A stretch of DNA of 64,000 nt from Acinetobacter bereziniae LMG 1003 = CIP 70.12 (GTDB lineage Bacteria; Pseudomonadota; Gammaproteobacteria; Pseudomonadales; Moraxellaceae): contig NZ_KB849755.1 in the NCBI RefSeq assembly GCF_000368925.1, forward strand, positions 587,639-651,638, read 5' to 3'. Numbering within the stretch: the first letter of the stretch is position 1; each line of letters starts with the position of its first letter. Both the position numbers and the translations under genes were made by a program. The notes beneath the pieces are model-generated. The model did not search any database. It saw only the letters and a program-made list of their open reading frames with translations, and was not told the origin of the DNA. This document shows, piece by piece, positions 1 through 8,320 of this stretch.

Positions 1-94
1 TATTGAGCAAAAAATCGAAAAAATTGATGAAAAAATCGAGGAGTTACAAGAAAAGCGTGATCATCTTGCAAAACAACATCCTGATATAGATTAG
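1..94 (+). CDS. C-terminal end of a protein with a charged helical tail (partial)
   Basis: An open frame enters from the left edge and stops at TAG 92-94. About 30 residues are visible, nearly all Glu, Lys, Ile, Asp and Gln in a heptad-like pattern (repeated IEK/IEE/IDEK units), so this is the end of an amphipathic, probably coiled-coil helix. The body of the gene lies outside the window and no family can be named. About 155 bases without a gene follow before the AraC gene ends. Confidence 0.45.
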   Translation, partial: IEQKIEKIDEKIEELQEKRDHLAKQHPDID

Positions 95-249
95 TTTAGG
101 AATTAATTTGTAACGCAAAACACTTTCGTAGAGTGGCACATAAGATACTCAATGAACAAATGAAACTGTCTATTCAAATATTTTAAAGTAGCCAGTTTCA
201 TAGTGCATTCAATTTTCTCAACGTCATTTTTTTGAAATATTATTACATT

Positions 250-1029
250 CTAATTTGCAAAATCATTACGCTGAATATATCGACTTGGGCTCATTCCTAA
301 AACACGATGAAACATGGTGCTAAATGCAGCAGGATTTTTAAAACCAAAATCATAAGCAATCTGTTGAATTGAATGCTGTCGAATCAGCCTTTCTAAGCTT
401 AACAATACGCACGCATGTTGTCGCCATTTAGAAAAGGACATCCCCGTTTCAGTTTTGAATAGTCGACTAAAATGACGTTCACTGACACAAAGTTGTGCAG
501 CAAAGTCTTCAGGAGAAAAATGGATATTCGGACGCTGAATAAATGCTCTACAAATCTTCAGCATCGTTGGGTTTTCAGGTAAGGCTAAATGTAAATCGAT
601 CACCTCAGACAATTCAAGCTCACTTAAAATCAAATCAAAAATCAATTCATCATGTTTGCAGAAAGGTGGATTAAGTTGGGGCGCTTTTAAAAGTAGCTGT
701 CTCAGTAGAGGAGAAATTGCCAAGACTTCACATTGTGTTGAAGGACGAGGTAAATATTCAGGACGTATATAGATACTACATGTTTTCACATTAAACAAAG
801 TCAGCTGATGTGGAACCTCCGGGGGAATCCATACTGCTCTTTCAGGCGGAATAATCCAATTGCCTTGAGGTGTTTCAACATGCATCACACCTTCTGCACC
901 ATACAGCAGTTGGGCACGTTGATGACTATGTTGTGCAAGTCTATAAAATTCAGCATATTGGGTTTCAATGGCAATGATTTTATGCTCTAGATGCTCAATG
1001 CTATGAATAGAAATTTGCTTCATACACAT
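250..1029 (-). CDS. AraC family transcriptional regulator with cupin sensor domain
   Basis: Probable cytoplasmic DNA-binding regulator of 259 residues. The N-terminal half is a cupin-type effector domain (His34 and His36 in HSH, then the IPP and WIPPEVPHQ turns near 59-76). The C-terminal ~95 residues form the double helix-turn-helix of AraC proteins, with the SERHFSRLFK recognition helix and the GFKNPAAFSTMF second helix followed by GMSPSRYI. A second in-frame ATG lies two codons inside (MKQ), and no strong ribosome site separates the two starts. It is divergent from a TSUP permease gene across 89 bases, so that transporter is its most likely target (inference). Confidence 0.85.
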   Translation of the reverse strand: MCMKQISIHSIEHLEHKIIAIETQYAEFYRLAQHSHQRAQLLYGAEGVMHVETPQGNWIIPPERAVWIPPEVPHQLTLFNVKTCSIYIRPEYLPRPSTQCEVLAISPLLRQLLLKAPQLNPPFCKHDELIFDLILSELELSEVIDLHLALPENPTMLKICRAFIQRPNIHFSPEDFAAQLCVSERHFSRLFKTETGMSFSKWRQHACVLLSLERLIRQHSIQQIAYDFGFKNPAAFSTMFHRVLGMSPSRYIQRNDFAN

Positions 1030-1118
1030 GTCTGAATTAAGTAATTGAAAGCTGAATATAACAAACTTGCCTATTTTATAAAGCTCTAAAATCTGAATTA
1101 TTTTTTAAGATTCTGATT

Positions 1119-1937
1119 ATGGAACTCTATTTTATTCTACTGGGTGCAGGCATTCTTAGCGGTATACTTACCATTTTATTTGGTTTTGCAGGCGGTTTCG
1201 TCGTCGTTCCATTGGTCTATTCCACCATTCGCCTGCATGAAGTATCTGATTCATTGGCGTATACGATGGCGTTCAAGAGTGCTGTTGCAACTTCATTGTT
1301 ATTGATGCTTATCAACTCTGGGCTTGCCTCATATCAACAGTTCAAACGAGGTAATATACAGCGAAAATATCTTTTTCCGATTGCCTATTGGATAGGGATA
1401 GGTGCAGTAATCGGGACTTTTTTATCACTCTATATAGCACCTATTTATTTAAAATGGGCATTTGTAACCTATTTATCAATGACAATTCTGGACTGTCTCT
1501 CACGACAACTCAAATCACAGCAATTTCAGCAAACTTCTACACGTGTCTTAAACGCCAAAGAACAGCGTCTGGGTGGCATATTCATAGGTGGTATTGCAGC
1601 TGCACTCGGTGTTGGCGGAAGTGTAATGACCGTTCCTTTATTTCGCCGTTGTGGCTTAGATATGTCTAGCGCTGTCGCTCTGGCTAATCCTCTCAGTATG
1701 CCTGTTGCACTTGCGGGTTGCTTAACCTTAATCATAACTCAATGGATACAACCACCTCACTTAGGGATACATTTTTGGGGATATTTCTATTATCCAGCAT
1801 TAATATGTTTAATCCTTGGAGGCTTTATAGGGATGAAACTCACCCTTGGTTTATCAAGTAAATTATCCAATACAGCCCATGAACGCGGTTATATTGTCTT
1901 GTTAACTTTGGTCCTATTCAGTATTTTACTGACTTAA
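1119..1937 (+). CDS. TSUP (TauE/SafE) family membrane permease
   Basis: Inner-membrane protein of 272 residues with about eight hydrophobic segments. It has the two-fold repeat of the TSUP family: the first repeat near residues 12-31 (LTILFGFAGGFVVVP) and the second near 151-174 (AALGVGGSVMTVPLF). Family members move sulfite, sulfoacetate or other organosulfur or organic anions; the substrate cannot be read here. It is divergent from the AraC regulator, which probably controls it. A second TSUP gene of a different type sits at 57920-58687. Confidence 0.82.
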   Translation: MELYFILLGAGILSGILTILFGFAGGFVVVPLVYSTIRLHEVSDSLAYTMAFKSAVATSLLLMLINSGLASYQQFKRGNIQRKYLFPIAYWIGIGAVIGTFLSLYIAPIYLKWAFVTYLSMTILDCLSRQLKSQQFQQTSTRVLNAKEQRLGGIFIGGIAAALGVGGSVMTVPLFRRCGLDMSSAVALANPLSMPVALAGCLTLIITQWIQPPHLGIHFWGYFYYPALICLILGGFIGMKLTLGLSSKLSNTAHERGYIVLLTLVLFSILLT

Positions 1938-2270
1938 TGAGATAAGTTTGTCTGCTCGTTCTTAAACCAAAATCAATATTTTCAACTGATAAGATCCTGA
2001 ATAAATTAGGATCTTCATCAACTTAAGAGTAATCACACTCAAACGATGGTATAAAAAACAATAAGTGGCATTCTACTCCACAGACAATGACGCAAATAAT
2101 GGAATAGACATTGATAATATTGATAATTCAGTCATTCAAAAAATCAGCAATATCATTATGATAATAGAAAATTTCACCACTATCCCCTGTTTCCACACAA
2201 CTAAAATGGCATTATTTCAATGAATAAAGAGCAAACTTCAGCTTGAAAAGTTAAAATAAATTAATTAACC
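1938..2270. other. Intergenic region between TSUP and MFS genes
   Basis: About 330 bases with no credible ORF. Apart from the hairpin at 1991-2015 and the palindrome just beyond the end of this stretch, nothing recognisable was seen. Confidence 0.5.
1991..2015 (+). terminator. Possible terminator after the TSUP gene
   Basis: Arms AAGATCCT and AGGATCTT flank a 9-base loop about 55 bases after the TSUP stop. The run of T after the stem is short, so it may be a weak terminator or just a hairpin. Confidence 0.35.
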
Positions 2271-2286
2271 TACCTAACGTTAGGTA
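2271..2286. promoter_or_regulatory. Perfect 16-bp palindrome, probable TetR operator
   Basis: TACCTAAC followed directly by GTTAGGTA is a perfect 8+8 palindrome, 19 bases before the ATG of the MFS gene. A TetR-family gene lies convergent on the far side of that pump. Position, symmetry and length fit a TetR-family operator that represses the pump. Binding is inferred. Confidence 0.6.
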
Positions 2287-2305
2287 ATTTCACAGATCAA
2301 TCATT

Positions 2306-3535
2306 ATGAATCTAAATATACGCCATCAAAAAATTGGTTTTGCTCTTATTGTGCTGCTTGCGATGCTGACTGCACTAGATGCGTTAGCGATCGATATTTA
2401 TTTACCTGCATTTCCTGAAATTGCCAAAAGTCTCAGTGTCAATCTGAATGAAATGCAGCAAACTTTATCCATATTTTTAATTGGTTTAGCCATTGGTCAA
2501 GGTATTTATGGTCCCTTATTAGAGCGTTTTGGACGCAAATTACCTTTAATCATTGGCGTATTGATCTTTATCATCGGTTCATTGATTGCAAGTTTTGCAA
2601 GCTCATTGGAACTTTTGTTGACGGCTCGTTTTTTACAAGCGCTAGGTGCTGCAGCAGGTTTGGTTACACCACGTGCGATTATCAGCGATCTTTGTAATGA
2701 ACAGGAAGCCGCAAAGAATTTTTCAATTTTAATGCAAGTCATGATGGTGGCACCTATCGTTGCACCCATTGTCGGCAGCTATTTAATTCAGCATAACTCA
2801 TGGCAGATCATATTTTATACTTTAGCCGGTCTAGGCACGATTCTACTGCTTTGGAGTATCCGATCATTGCCTGAAACTTGCGCTCCTGAAAAAAGACAAG
2901 CATTGGATTTTAAAAATATATTCAACAGTTATCGTTCGATCTGCAGCAATCACGCTTATCTATACTTTACCCTTGCAAGTGGCTTTTTATTTGGCGGATT
3001 CTTCTTTTATATTAGCAACTCTCCCTATATTTTTATTCAGCATTATCAGCTCAATAGCAGTCACTTTAGCTATCTTTTCGCATTTAACGCCTTCTGCTTT
3101 ATCGTTACAGGGCAAATTTCAATTTGGCTGCTGAATCAGTTTTGGTCTGCTTATAAAATATTAAAATTGGGTTTGAGTATTTTTTCAATTGCCAGTATAG
3201 GGTTATGCCTCAGTAGCTTGTTTGGGCAGCCGACATTAATAGAATATATTTTGACCTTAGGTTTAACGATTTGGTCAACAGGCTTCTTATTTGGAAATTT
3301 GACCGCTTTGGCAATGCAACAAGCAGAGCGCCATTTAACAGGAGTCGCATCGTCATTTATGGGATTAATACAATATGCCTTAGGGGCAATGATTGGATTC
3401 CTTGCCAGTCTGATGCCTGAGCACATTTCAGTTTTACCTCTTACACTCCTGCTCTGCGGTTTGTTGATGTTCACACTTAGCATTTATGCAAACAAAATGA
3501 GTAAATATGAAAAAACCACTTCATTGAACTATTGA
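2306..3535 (+). CDS. Bcr/CflA family multidrug efflux MFS transporter
   Basis: Inner-membrane proton-driven exporter of 409 residues with 12 predicted membrane segments. The start TALDALAIDIYLPAFP (22-37) is characteristic of the Bcr/CflA drug:H+ antiporter group, and the MFS motif A-like loop GPLLERFGRKLP sits at 69-80. Likely substrates are small antibiotics or toxic metabolites; the exact one is unknown. The ATG is preceded by only a weak ribosome site. The convergent TetR gene and the palindrome upstream suggest local ligand-inducible repression. Confidence 0.87.
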   Translation: MNLNIRHQKIGFALIVLLAMLTALDALAIDIYLPAFPEIAKSLSVNLNEMQQTLSIFLIGLAIGQGIYGPLLERFGRKLPLIIGVLIFIIGSLIASFASSLELLLTARFLQALGAAAGLVTPRAIISDLCNEQEAAKNFSILMQVMMVAPIVAPIVGSYLIQHNSWQIIFYTLAGLGTILLLWSIRSLPETCAPEKRQALDFKNIFNSYRSICSNHAYLYFTLASGFLFGGFFFYISNSPYIFIQHYQLNSSHFSYLFAFNAFCFIVTGQISIWLLNQFWSAYKILKLGLSIFSIASIGLCLSSLFGQPTLIEYILTLGLTIWSTGFLFGNLTALAMQQAERHLTGVASSFMGLIQYALGAMIGFLASLMPEHISVLPLTLLLCGLLMFTLSIYANKMSKYEKTTSLNY

Positions 3536-3568
3536 AAAACACTCGTTTATTTACAGGTGTTTTTCAAT
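3531..3568. terminator. Bidirectional terminator between MFS and TetR genes
   Basis: Twelve-base perfect arms ATTGAAAAACAC and GTGTTTTTCAAT around a 14-base loop. A-rich and T-rich flanks on both sides suit both convergent genes. It overlaps the stop codons of both. Confidence 0.8.
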
Positions 3569-4110
3569 ACATCCAATACATTGAGTATTGCGGTTAAACG
3601 AAGTTGGTATTTTTGTTTACCACCATAAATTAATTCACTCTGTAAGGCATCCACAAAGCTCATATACATTCGAGCCAAAGTCACATGATCTAACTGATTT
3701 TCAGGTAGATCTTTCAGAGCCTGCATAAAAATTTGTTCTAAATGTTCCATAAATAAGTGCATGGGTTCGATTACCTCAGCATAAATATGTTTTGGTGGAT
3801 TCAACAAAGCATTGACCCAAAATTGCACATCAAATGATTGATCAAATCGCTGATCAATACTACGCAAATACAGATTGAATTGTTGAAATACTTCCTCGCC
3901 ACCGATCAATATTTGTTTTGCATAATTCAGTTCATGCTCAACCATGATGGGAATTAAACTTAAATACAAATCATCTTTATTTTTAAAATGCGCATAAATT
4001 GATGGCTTTTTTATACCGACATCCGTTGCAATTTCGTTCATCGAAGTTGCACTAAACCCTTGCTTTGCAAAACGTTCCAAGGCAGCTTTTTGAATTTTGA
4101 TAGCAGTCAC
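3547..4110 (-). CDS. TetR/AcrR family transcriptional repressor
   Basis: DNA-binding repressor of 187 residues. The N-terminal HTH spans about 17-45 (GFSATSMNEIATDVGIKKPS, then IYAHFKNKDDL), the standard TetR pattern. The C-terminal ligand and dimer domain is not recognisable further. The chosen start is GTG at 4110, because the HTH begins so close to the N-terminus that no later start is possible. It is convergent with the Bcr/CflA pump and shares a terminator with it. Its probable operator is the palindrome at 2271-2286. Confidence 0.85.
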   Translation of the reverse strand: MTAIKIQKAALERFAKQGFSATSMNEIATDVGIKKPSIYAHFKNKDDLYLSLIPIMVEHELNYAKQILIGGEEVFQQFNLYLRSIDQRFDQSFDVQFWVNALLNPPKHIYAEVIEPMHLFMEHLEQIFMQALKDLPENQLDHVTLARMYMSFVDALQSELIYGGKQKYQLRLTAILNVLDVLKNTCK

Positions 4111-4766
4111 GAAAACAAAAACCTTTATTGCAAATCGTTGAATGATAGCATGTAAAGCAAATGCAACCCAAGCCTACCGATTGATGCAGTCAAATGACAA
4201 AAGTTTATATAATTTAAAAAAATAAAATATATTCAAATGGTTATATTCTTATTATATCTCGGTGTGATATTGGTCTTTTGATGAGTTCTTTAGCCGATAT
4301 CAAATCGAAATTAAGTTTAAAGATGATTTAACCTCATTTTGTAAATTGGCATAAAAACTTGCAGGTAAAAATAGTGCCCGTCTTTCCGGGCTGCCAACTT
4401 TTTTTCGCGAAAGGATAGATGAGAATCTATCGCAACTACGATATTAATAAAATTTAACTTTGATTTCAACAATTCTTCATAACTAAAATTTATAAAAATA
4501 ATGATCTTTAGCAAGAGCATTTTATGAAATTCATATCTATGTATAATCCGTTATTTATACTCAGTGCGTCGATAATGAGTCTATTGTATCAATCTGATTT
4601 TATCGTACTTATTTATTTAAACATCATGTCCATAAAATGAGTGTTCAAGGTTAACTTTTTGGGTTGGTAGGAATGGGAGGCATACGGTTAACTCGACAAT
4701 CAGTTGACTAGCAAATTAGATTAAAACGTTTAAGGAACAATTCCCCTTCTGCAATCTTATAGAACG
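4111..4766. other. Intergenic region, no supported gene
   Basis: About 650 A+T-rich bases. It contains one G+C-richer hairpin at 4376-4391 (GCCCG/CGGGC) with a second small dyad near 4414. A possible 38-codon ORF at 4524-4640 (hydrophobic, no good ribosome site) is not supported enough to call. Confidence 0.5.
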
Positions 4767-5036
4767 CTATGCATTGATTTGCTGATCCACCCAATCCAAA
4801 AATTTATTCTTATGATCAATCTCAGGCGCATTGATAATATTGATCATTTTTTTATTTCCAAATTGACCAACAACTTTATCAGGAATTTCGAAAATAAAAT
4901 CATCATCTACACCTTGATTAAGCACTTTGAAATATTCAACAACTTTTTCAAAATTAGTCTTACTTTTGAAATCAGGTGTAAGCAACAGAAAGTTATAAAT
5001 CTGTTCTAAAACATATAAATAGTTGATATTTTTCAT
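4767..5036 (-). CDS. Hypothetical protein, 89 aa
   Basis: A soluble, acidic 89-residue protein of no recognised family. It begins with a helix-rich LEQIYNFLLL segment and ends in FLDWVDQQINA. A GGAT sequence lies six bases before the ATG. It is the first of three small minus-strand genes (with 5139-5297 and 5422-5766), separated by about 100 bases each, so an operon is possible but not shown. Confidence 0.5.
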   Translation of the reverse strand: MKNINYLYVLEQIYNFLLLTPDFKSKTNFEKVVEYFKVLNQGVDDDFIFEIPDKVVGQFGNKKMINIINAPEIDHKNKFLDWVDQQINA

Positions 5037-5138
5037 AATTGATCCAATGTGTAATGTTCAATGCATTCGATAATTTTTTAGCATTCCCACCAATCGTCAA
5101 TAGAGCCAGCAAGACTCTATTGAAATTGAAGAAAGCAC

Positions 5139-5297
5139 TTACATTTTTCCTCTAGAAATAAAACCAATAATGGTCAGTATGACCGCTACAACTAAAAGAA
5201 TAACTGCAAAGTCTTTAGAAAGCCCAGCTACACCGCCAAATCCAAGTAAACTTGCCACAAGTGCAATGACTGCAAAAATGATTGCCCAACGAAACAT
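5139..5297 (-). CDS. DUF1328 (YtjA-like) small membrane protein
   Basis: A 52-residue, two-segment hydrophobic protein: MFRWAIIFAVIALVASLLGF at the start, a Gly-rich turn FGGVAGLSKDF, then a second helix ending GFISRGKM. This is the layout of the DUF1328/YtjA family of small inner-membrane proteins of unknown function, often linked to stress responses. The ribosome site GGAG sits about 9 bases before the ATG at 5297. Recognition rests on my own translation. Confidence 0.85.
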   Translation of the reverse strand: MFRWAIIFAVIALVASLLGFGGVAGLSKDFAVILLVVAVILTIIGFISRGKM

Positions 5298-5421
5298 ATG
5301 TATTACTCCATAAATTAATCTTTTACTTTCACATTAATATTTAAAGAACTTGATACCAATACATGTTTATATCGGCATTTAACTCTTCAATACTTTTATA
5401 TAAAAAATAATTTTCAAAGAA

Positions 5422-5766
5422 TCATTTTTTATATAACTTATTAAAACTAAAAATGTGATCAATCTCTGCATTCTTCAATTTAGGCATGACAAATTTAATT
5501 GAAAATAATACAGCACATGAAATGAATAGCATGACTAATACATCAATCGAATAACTAATCATGAATAACAGGGTATAAAACCCAAAAAAGAAAGATAGAC
5601 TTAAAAATATTTTTTGAAAATAAATGGTGATGAACGCCCCATAAATTAGCGCTGCTGTAAATAAATTTACATACTTGTTCATTCCCAATCTATCAAAAAT
5701 AATAATAAGCAAGGAAATAGCGAATATTGAGACAACAAAAATAAATAAATTTTTTAAAATTAACAT
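5422..5766 (-). CDS. Hypothetical integral membrane protein, 114 aa
   Basis: Four hydrophobic segments are visible (about residues 4-24, 33-51, 53-70 and 72-92), followed by a short polar tail with Lys pairs. No family is recognised. A GAGGG ribosome site lies six bases before the ATG. A strong hairpin with a minus-strand T-tract (5800-5833) stands 34 bases upstream of the start, so the gene either has an attenuator or lies downstream of another short transcript. Confidence 0.6.
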   Translation of the reverse strand: MLILKNLFIFVVSIFAISLLIIIFDRLGMNKYVNLFTAALIYGAFITIYFQKIFLSLSFFFGFYTLLFMISYSIDVLVMLFISCAVLFSIKFVMPKLKNAEIDHIFSFNKLYKK

Positions 5767-5799
5767 TTCATTCCCTCATATTTTATAGCTTAGAAAAAC

Positions 5800-5833
5800 C
5801 CCTCCTCCTTAGTAAACCGGCTAAGGAGGAGGG
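5800..5833 (-). terminator. Strong orphan minus-strand terminator
   Basis: Perfect 13-base arms CCCTCCTCCTTAG and CTAAGGAGGAGGG around an 8-base loop. On the minus strand it is followed by GTTTTTCT. No minus-strand protein gene ends here, so it belongs to a short RNA or to a leader of the gene starting at 5766. Note that the minus-strand 3' arm contains the anti-ribosome-site-like GAGGAGG. Confidence 0.7.
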
Positions 5834-6303
5834 CTACCCCAATACACAACAATTTTTATTATGTTCATTAATTTAATAAATGCGTTTTTAATTTAAGTGT
5901 TAGCGACAAACAACTTAAATAATTATTCAGCTTTATAATAATGAACACTTGTGGTGTATGTAGGCAGTATAAATAAATGAAAAACAGGCGGTATAATCTA
6001 TAGCTTACATGATTGTGAGAAATATCTTACATTTGTACATTTTTTAATCAATTTATTTTAATAAAAATTATAATTTTCCTTTTATTTTCAAAATTTTATT
6101 TTTAACAAAATAAATATCCATCAATTTAACTTAACAAATCACTCAAACAGCAATAAAAAAACGTTACATTTCATATTTTTTAATAAATTCTTCCAATATG
6201 TTCGCTTTCAATTTACAAAACCTGTATGGTAATCATCAGTTCTAATCTTCCTATGTGAAAACATAAAGCTTATTAATAAAATTAAAGCGTTAGCACCGAG
6301 TTC
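5834..6303. other. A+T-rich intergenic region, possible sRNA and BLUF promoter
   Basis: No ORF seen. On the minus strand a -10-like TATACT occurs at 5966-5971, about 140 bases before the orphan terminator, but without a convincing -35 box. The right part must hold the promoter of the BLUF genes; no clear element could be assigned. Confidence 0.4.
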
Positions 6304-6315
6304 GGAGTAAATTTT

Positions 6316-6345
6316 ATGATGGAAGACTACCAATGGAATTTGTGA
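6316..6345 (+). CDS. Possible 9-codon leader peptide overlapping the first BLUF gene
   Basis: ATG ATG GAA GAC TAC CAA TGG AAT TTG TGA encodes MMEDYQWNL. It has a better ribosome site (GGAG at 6304-6307, eight bases before the ATG) than the BLUF gene. It overlaps the BLUF start at 6333 out of frame and stops 13 bases inside it. Translational coupling is possible; chance is not excluded. Confidence 0.3.
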   Translation: MMEDYQWNL

Positions 6346-6782
6346 GAGTTTTATATGCAAGCAAAGCTACGAGTATTCATCCTGATGTCAAAAATGATCT
6401 CATAGAGATTTTGAATTCAGCTGTGGATTTTAATTCTCGTAATGAAATTACAGGCGTTCTTTACTATGGGCATGGATATTTTGTTCAATGTTTGGAAGGA
6501 CGCCAAAGTAAAGTAGATGATCTTTTTTACAATCAAATTTTGAAAGACCAACGTCATCAAAATTGTGAGATTTTATACTATGAAAAATGTGACATTGGAT
6601 TATTTAAACATTGGAATATGAAATTTGCTCCAGTCAACAAAAGGCTTGGAGACTTTTTTCTAGAAAATCACCGGGATGATTTTAATCCCTTTCTTCTCTC
6701 AAGCGAGACGATTCCTTCTTTTATTGATCTTTTAGCTGGAGAGTATGATGTTGAACCTTATAACTTTGATGTCAATGAGTGA
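6333..6782 (+). CDS. BLUF-domain blue-light photoreceptor (first of two)
   Basis: A 149-residue FAD-binding BLUF protein. Key residues are present: Tyr8 (LYAS), Asn37 in RNEITGVLYY, Gln52 in FVQCLEG, and Trp94/Met96 in HWNMKF. The Tyr-Gln pair is the photoactive hydrogen-bond switch in this family. The BLUF domain covers about 1-100 and a short C-terminal helical extension follows, with no output enzyme, so it probably acts by protein-protein contact like the short BLUF proteins of Acinetobacter (BlsA is the known example). A second BLUF gene follows after 39 bases. Confidence 0.9.
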   Translation: MEFVRVLYASKATSIHPDVKNDLIEILNSAVDFNSRNEITGVLYYGHGYFVQCLEGRQSKVDDLFYNQILKDQRHQNCEILYYEKCDIGLFKHWNMKFAPVNKRLGDFFLENHRDDFNPFLLSSETIPSFIDLLAGEYDVEPYNFDVNE

Positions 6783-6821
6783 TCTGGTGATTTATTCTCA
6801 AAATGACTTAAGAAAACGCAT

Positions 6822-7289
6822 ATGTTAATTCGATTGTGTTATGCGAGTTCTCGCAATCAATTGACTTCTGATTTACTTGAAGATCTGAATAATATCTTAA
6901 ACACTGCTAGGGAGTTTAATAGCAACAATCAAATTTTTGGTGTTTTGTATTATGCCAATAATTACTTCTTTCAGTGTCTTGAAGGTGATAAAGCGATCGT
7001 TCAAACGTTATTTCAGCAGATAAAGAATGACCTTAGACATCACGATATTGTTGAATTCAAAATCATGCAAATTGACAAAATTTACTTTAAGAACTGGTCA
7101 ATGAAATATGTTCAGAAGTGTTCGAAAATTGATACATTCTTCAATCAAATGGGATATGAATTATTCACGCCAACTGCGCTCAATGAAGATAATTTAGATA
7201 TATTCTTAAAAGAACTTCTGAGCGAAAAGCAAACTCGTATGCGTAAAAAGGTGGGGCTAAATCAACGCGGCGTATCAACTTTTCTATAA
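6822..7289 (+). CDS. BLUF-domain blue-light photoreceptor (second of two)
   Basis: A 155-residue paralogue of the preceding protein with all switch residues: Tyr7 (CYAS), Asn36 (NNQIFGVLYY), Gln51 (FFQCLEG) and Trp91/Met93 (NWSMKY). The tail after residue 130 is basic (KQTRMRKKVGLNQR), unlike the acidic tail of the first copy, which suggests a different partner. The ribosome site is weak. The pair is probably one operon that ends at the strong hairpin 7293-7324. Confidence 0.9.
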   Translation: MLIRLCYASSRNQLTSDLLEDLNNILNTAREFNSNNQIFGVLYYANNYFFQCLEGDKAIVQTLFQQIKNDLRHHDIVEFKIMQIDKIYFKNWSMKYVQKCSKIDTFFNQMGYELFTPTALNEDNLDIFLKELLSEKQTRMRKKVGLNQRGVSTFL

Positions 7290-7292
7290 ACT

Positions 7293-7324
7293 TAGATTAG
7301 ACGAACGTTCGTTCGTCTAATCTA
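7293..7324. terminator. Bidirectional terminator between BLUF and PNPOx-like genes
   Basis: Perfect 14-base arms TAGATTAGACGAAC and GTTCGTCTAATCTA around the tetraloop GTTC. It lies between convergent stops. There is no long T-run, so it may act with limited efficiency. Confidence 0.65.
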
Positions 7325-7332
7325 CCAAGCAT

Positions 7333-7821
7333 TTAAAGCTTCACAGATTGGCTGCTACCCAGTTGCTCAGTTTCACCAGTGATAGAAGCTTTGGCGAGTT
7401 TGAATAAGGTCACCAACTTCCCATTACCTTTCCAATATTGCGCCCCATTACAAACGACACGAATCAATTGGATATTGGGATCATTTTTACCTTGCTCAAA
7501 AAATGCTTCATAGGCTGGTGACCATAATTGCTCAAGAATCTCTGGATCATGCACACACTCTGCAATAGCGTTAATTGATATGTAATCATTATTTGAAATA
7601 TGACTATACCCGAGATTAACCTGCTGACGAGTTGCTATATTTTTAACTAATTCTGAGTTTTTAGCGCCAATAAACCACACGACACCATTAAAATCAGTGT
7701 TTTGTGTGGTCATAGGCACTGAATGTAAATGCCCTTCTTCAGTGATAAATGTGACCATCACAAATCGAATATCTTTTATTAATGCATTAATCTGTTCATA
7801 ATCTTGATTTAAATTTTCCAC
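7333..7821 (-). CDS. Pyridoxamine 5'-phosphate oxidase-fold protein (general stress protein 26 type)
   Basis: A 162-residue split-barrel flavoprotein. It shows MVTFITEEGHLHSVPM near 22-37 (the FMN-binding strand pair), WFIGAKNSELVKNI near 49-62, and VNLGYSH, the order seen in the general stress protein 26 subgroup of the PNPOx superfamily. Those proteins bind FMN or FAD and have poorly known redox roles. The WKGNGK tail is typical. It is convergent with the BLUF operon. It is a flavin protein next to flavin photoreceptors, which may be coincidence. Confidence 0.8.
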   Translation of the reverse strand: MENLNQDYEQINALIKDIRFVMVTFITEEGHLHSVPMTTQNTDFNGVVWFIGAKNSELVKNIATRQQVNLGYSHISNNDYISINAIAECVHDPEILEQLWSPAYEAFFEQGKNDPNIQLIRVVCNGAQYWKGNGKLVTLFKLAKASITGETEQLGSSQSVKL

Positions 7822-7930
7822 GTTGATATTCCCTTTATAAACTTGAATCTTAAATATCTACCAATCTGCAAAACAAAACAGTTCCTTTATGTGTATTAAA
7901 TGTTTAATCATGATAGTTAAACATCATGAT

Positions 7931-8197
7931 TTATGAATAATTTATCTTTTTGTTATTATTAATACTCACAACTTTAAAAATATTTTTTTTATATCTAATA
8001 TATTGACCTATTTCCGCATGATCCAATTCATCCCATAAATCAAAATAAAAAAATTCAGATGTATCCGAATAAATCCAAAACCACATGAATGATTCATTTT
8101 TATGAATGGGATTGTAAATAGTGTCCTTAACCTTAACAAGTTTGTGTAACTGAAATTTCTCATCTTGAAGTACAATTTCATAAATACACAATGGCAT
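7931..8197 (-). CDS. Hypothetical protein, 88 aa
   Basis: An 88-residue protein rich in aromatic residues (SFMWFWIYSDTSEFFYFDLW) with a basic C-terminus (VSINNNKKINYS). No family is recognised. It lies just outside the left end of the IS630 element with no disruption visible. Confidence 0.4.
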   Translation of the reverse strand: MPLCIYEIVLQDEKFQLHKLVKVKDTIYNPIHKNESFMWFWIYSDTSEFFYFDLWDELDHAEIGQYIRYKKNIFKVVSINNNKKINYS

Positions 8198-8320
8198 ATT
8201 CTCTAAATTTAAAATAATTCAAACTATAACCTAAATCAGATTCAGCTTAATATTTTTATTTATTAAAATTATGTAATTTATTTTTCAATTAATATTTTTT
8301 ATCTTATTTTTTAATAGTTA

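Noticed and set aside
4317..4520. Minus-strand 67-codon frame
   Set aside because: Unremarkable translation, runs through a hairpin, no ribosome site. Left as intergenic.
4524..4640. Plus-strand 38-codon hydrophobic frame
   Set aside because: No ribosome site or terminator and only mild hydrophobic character.
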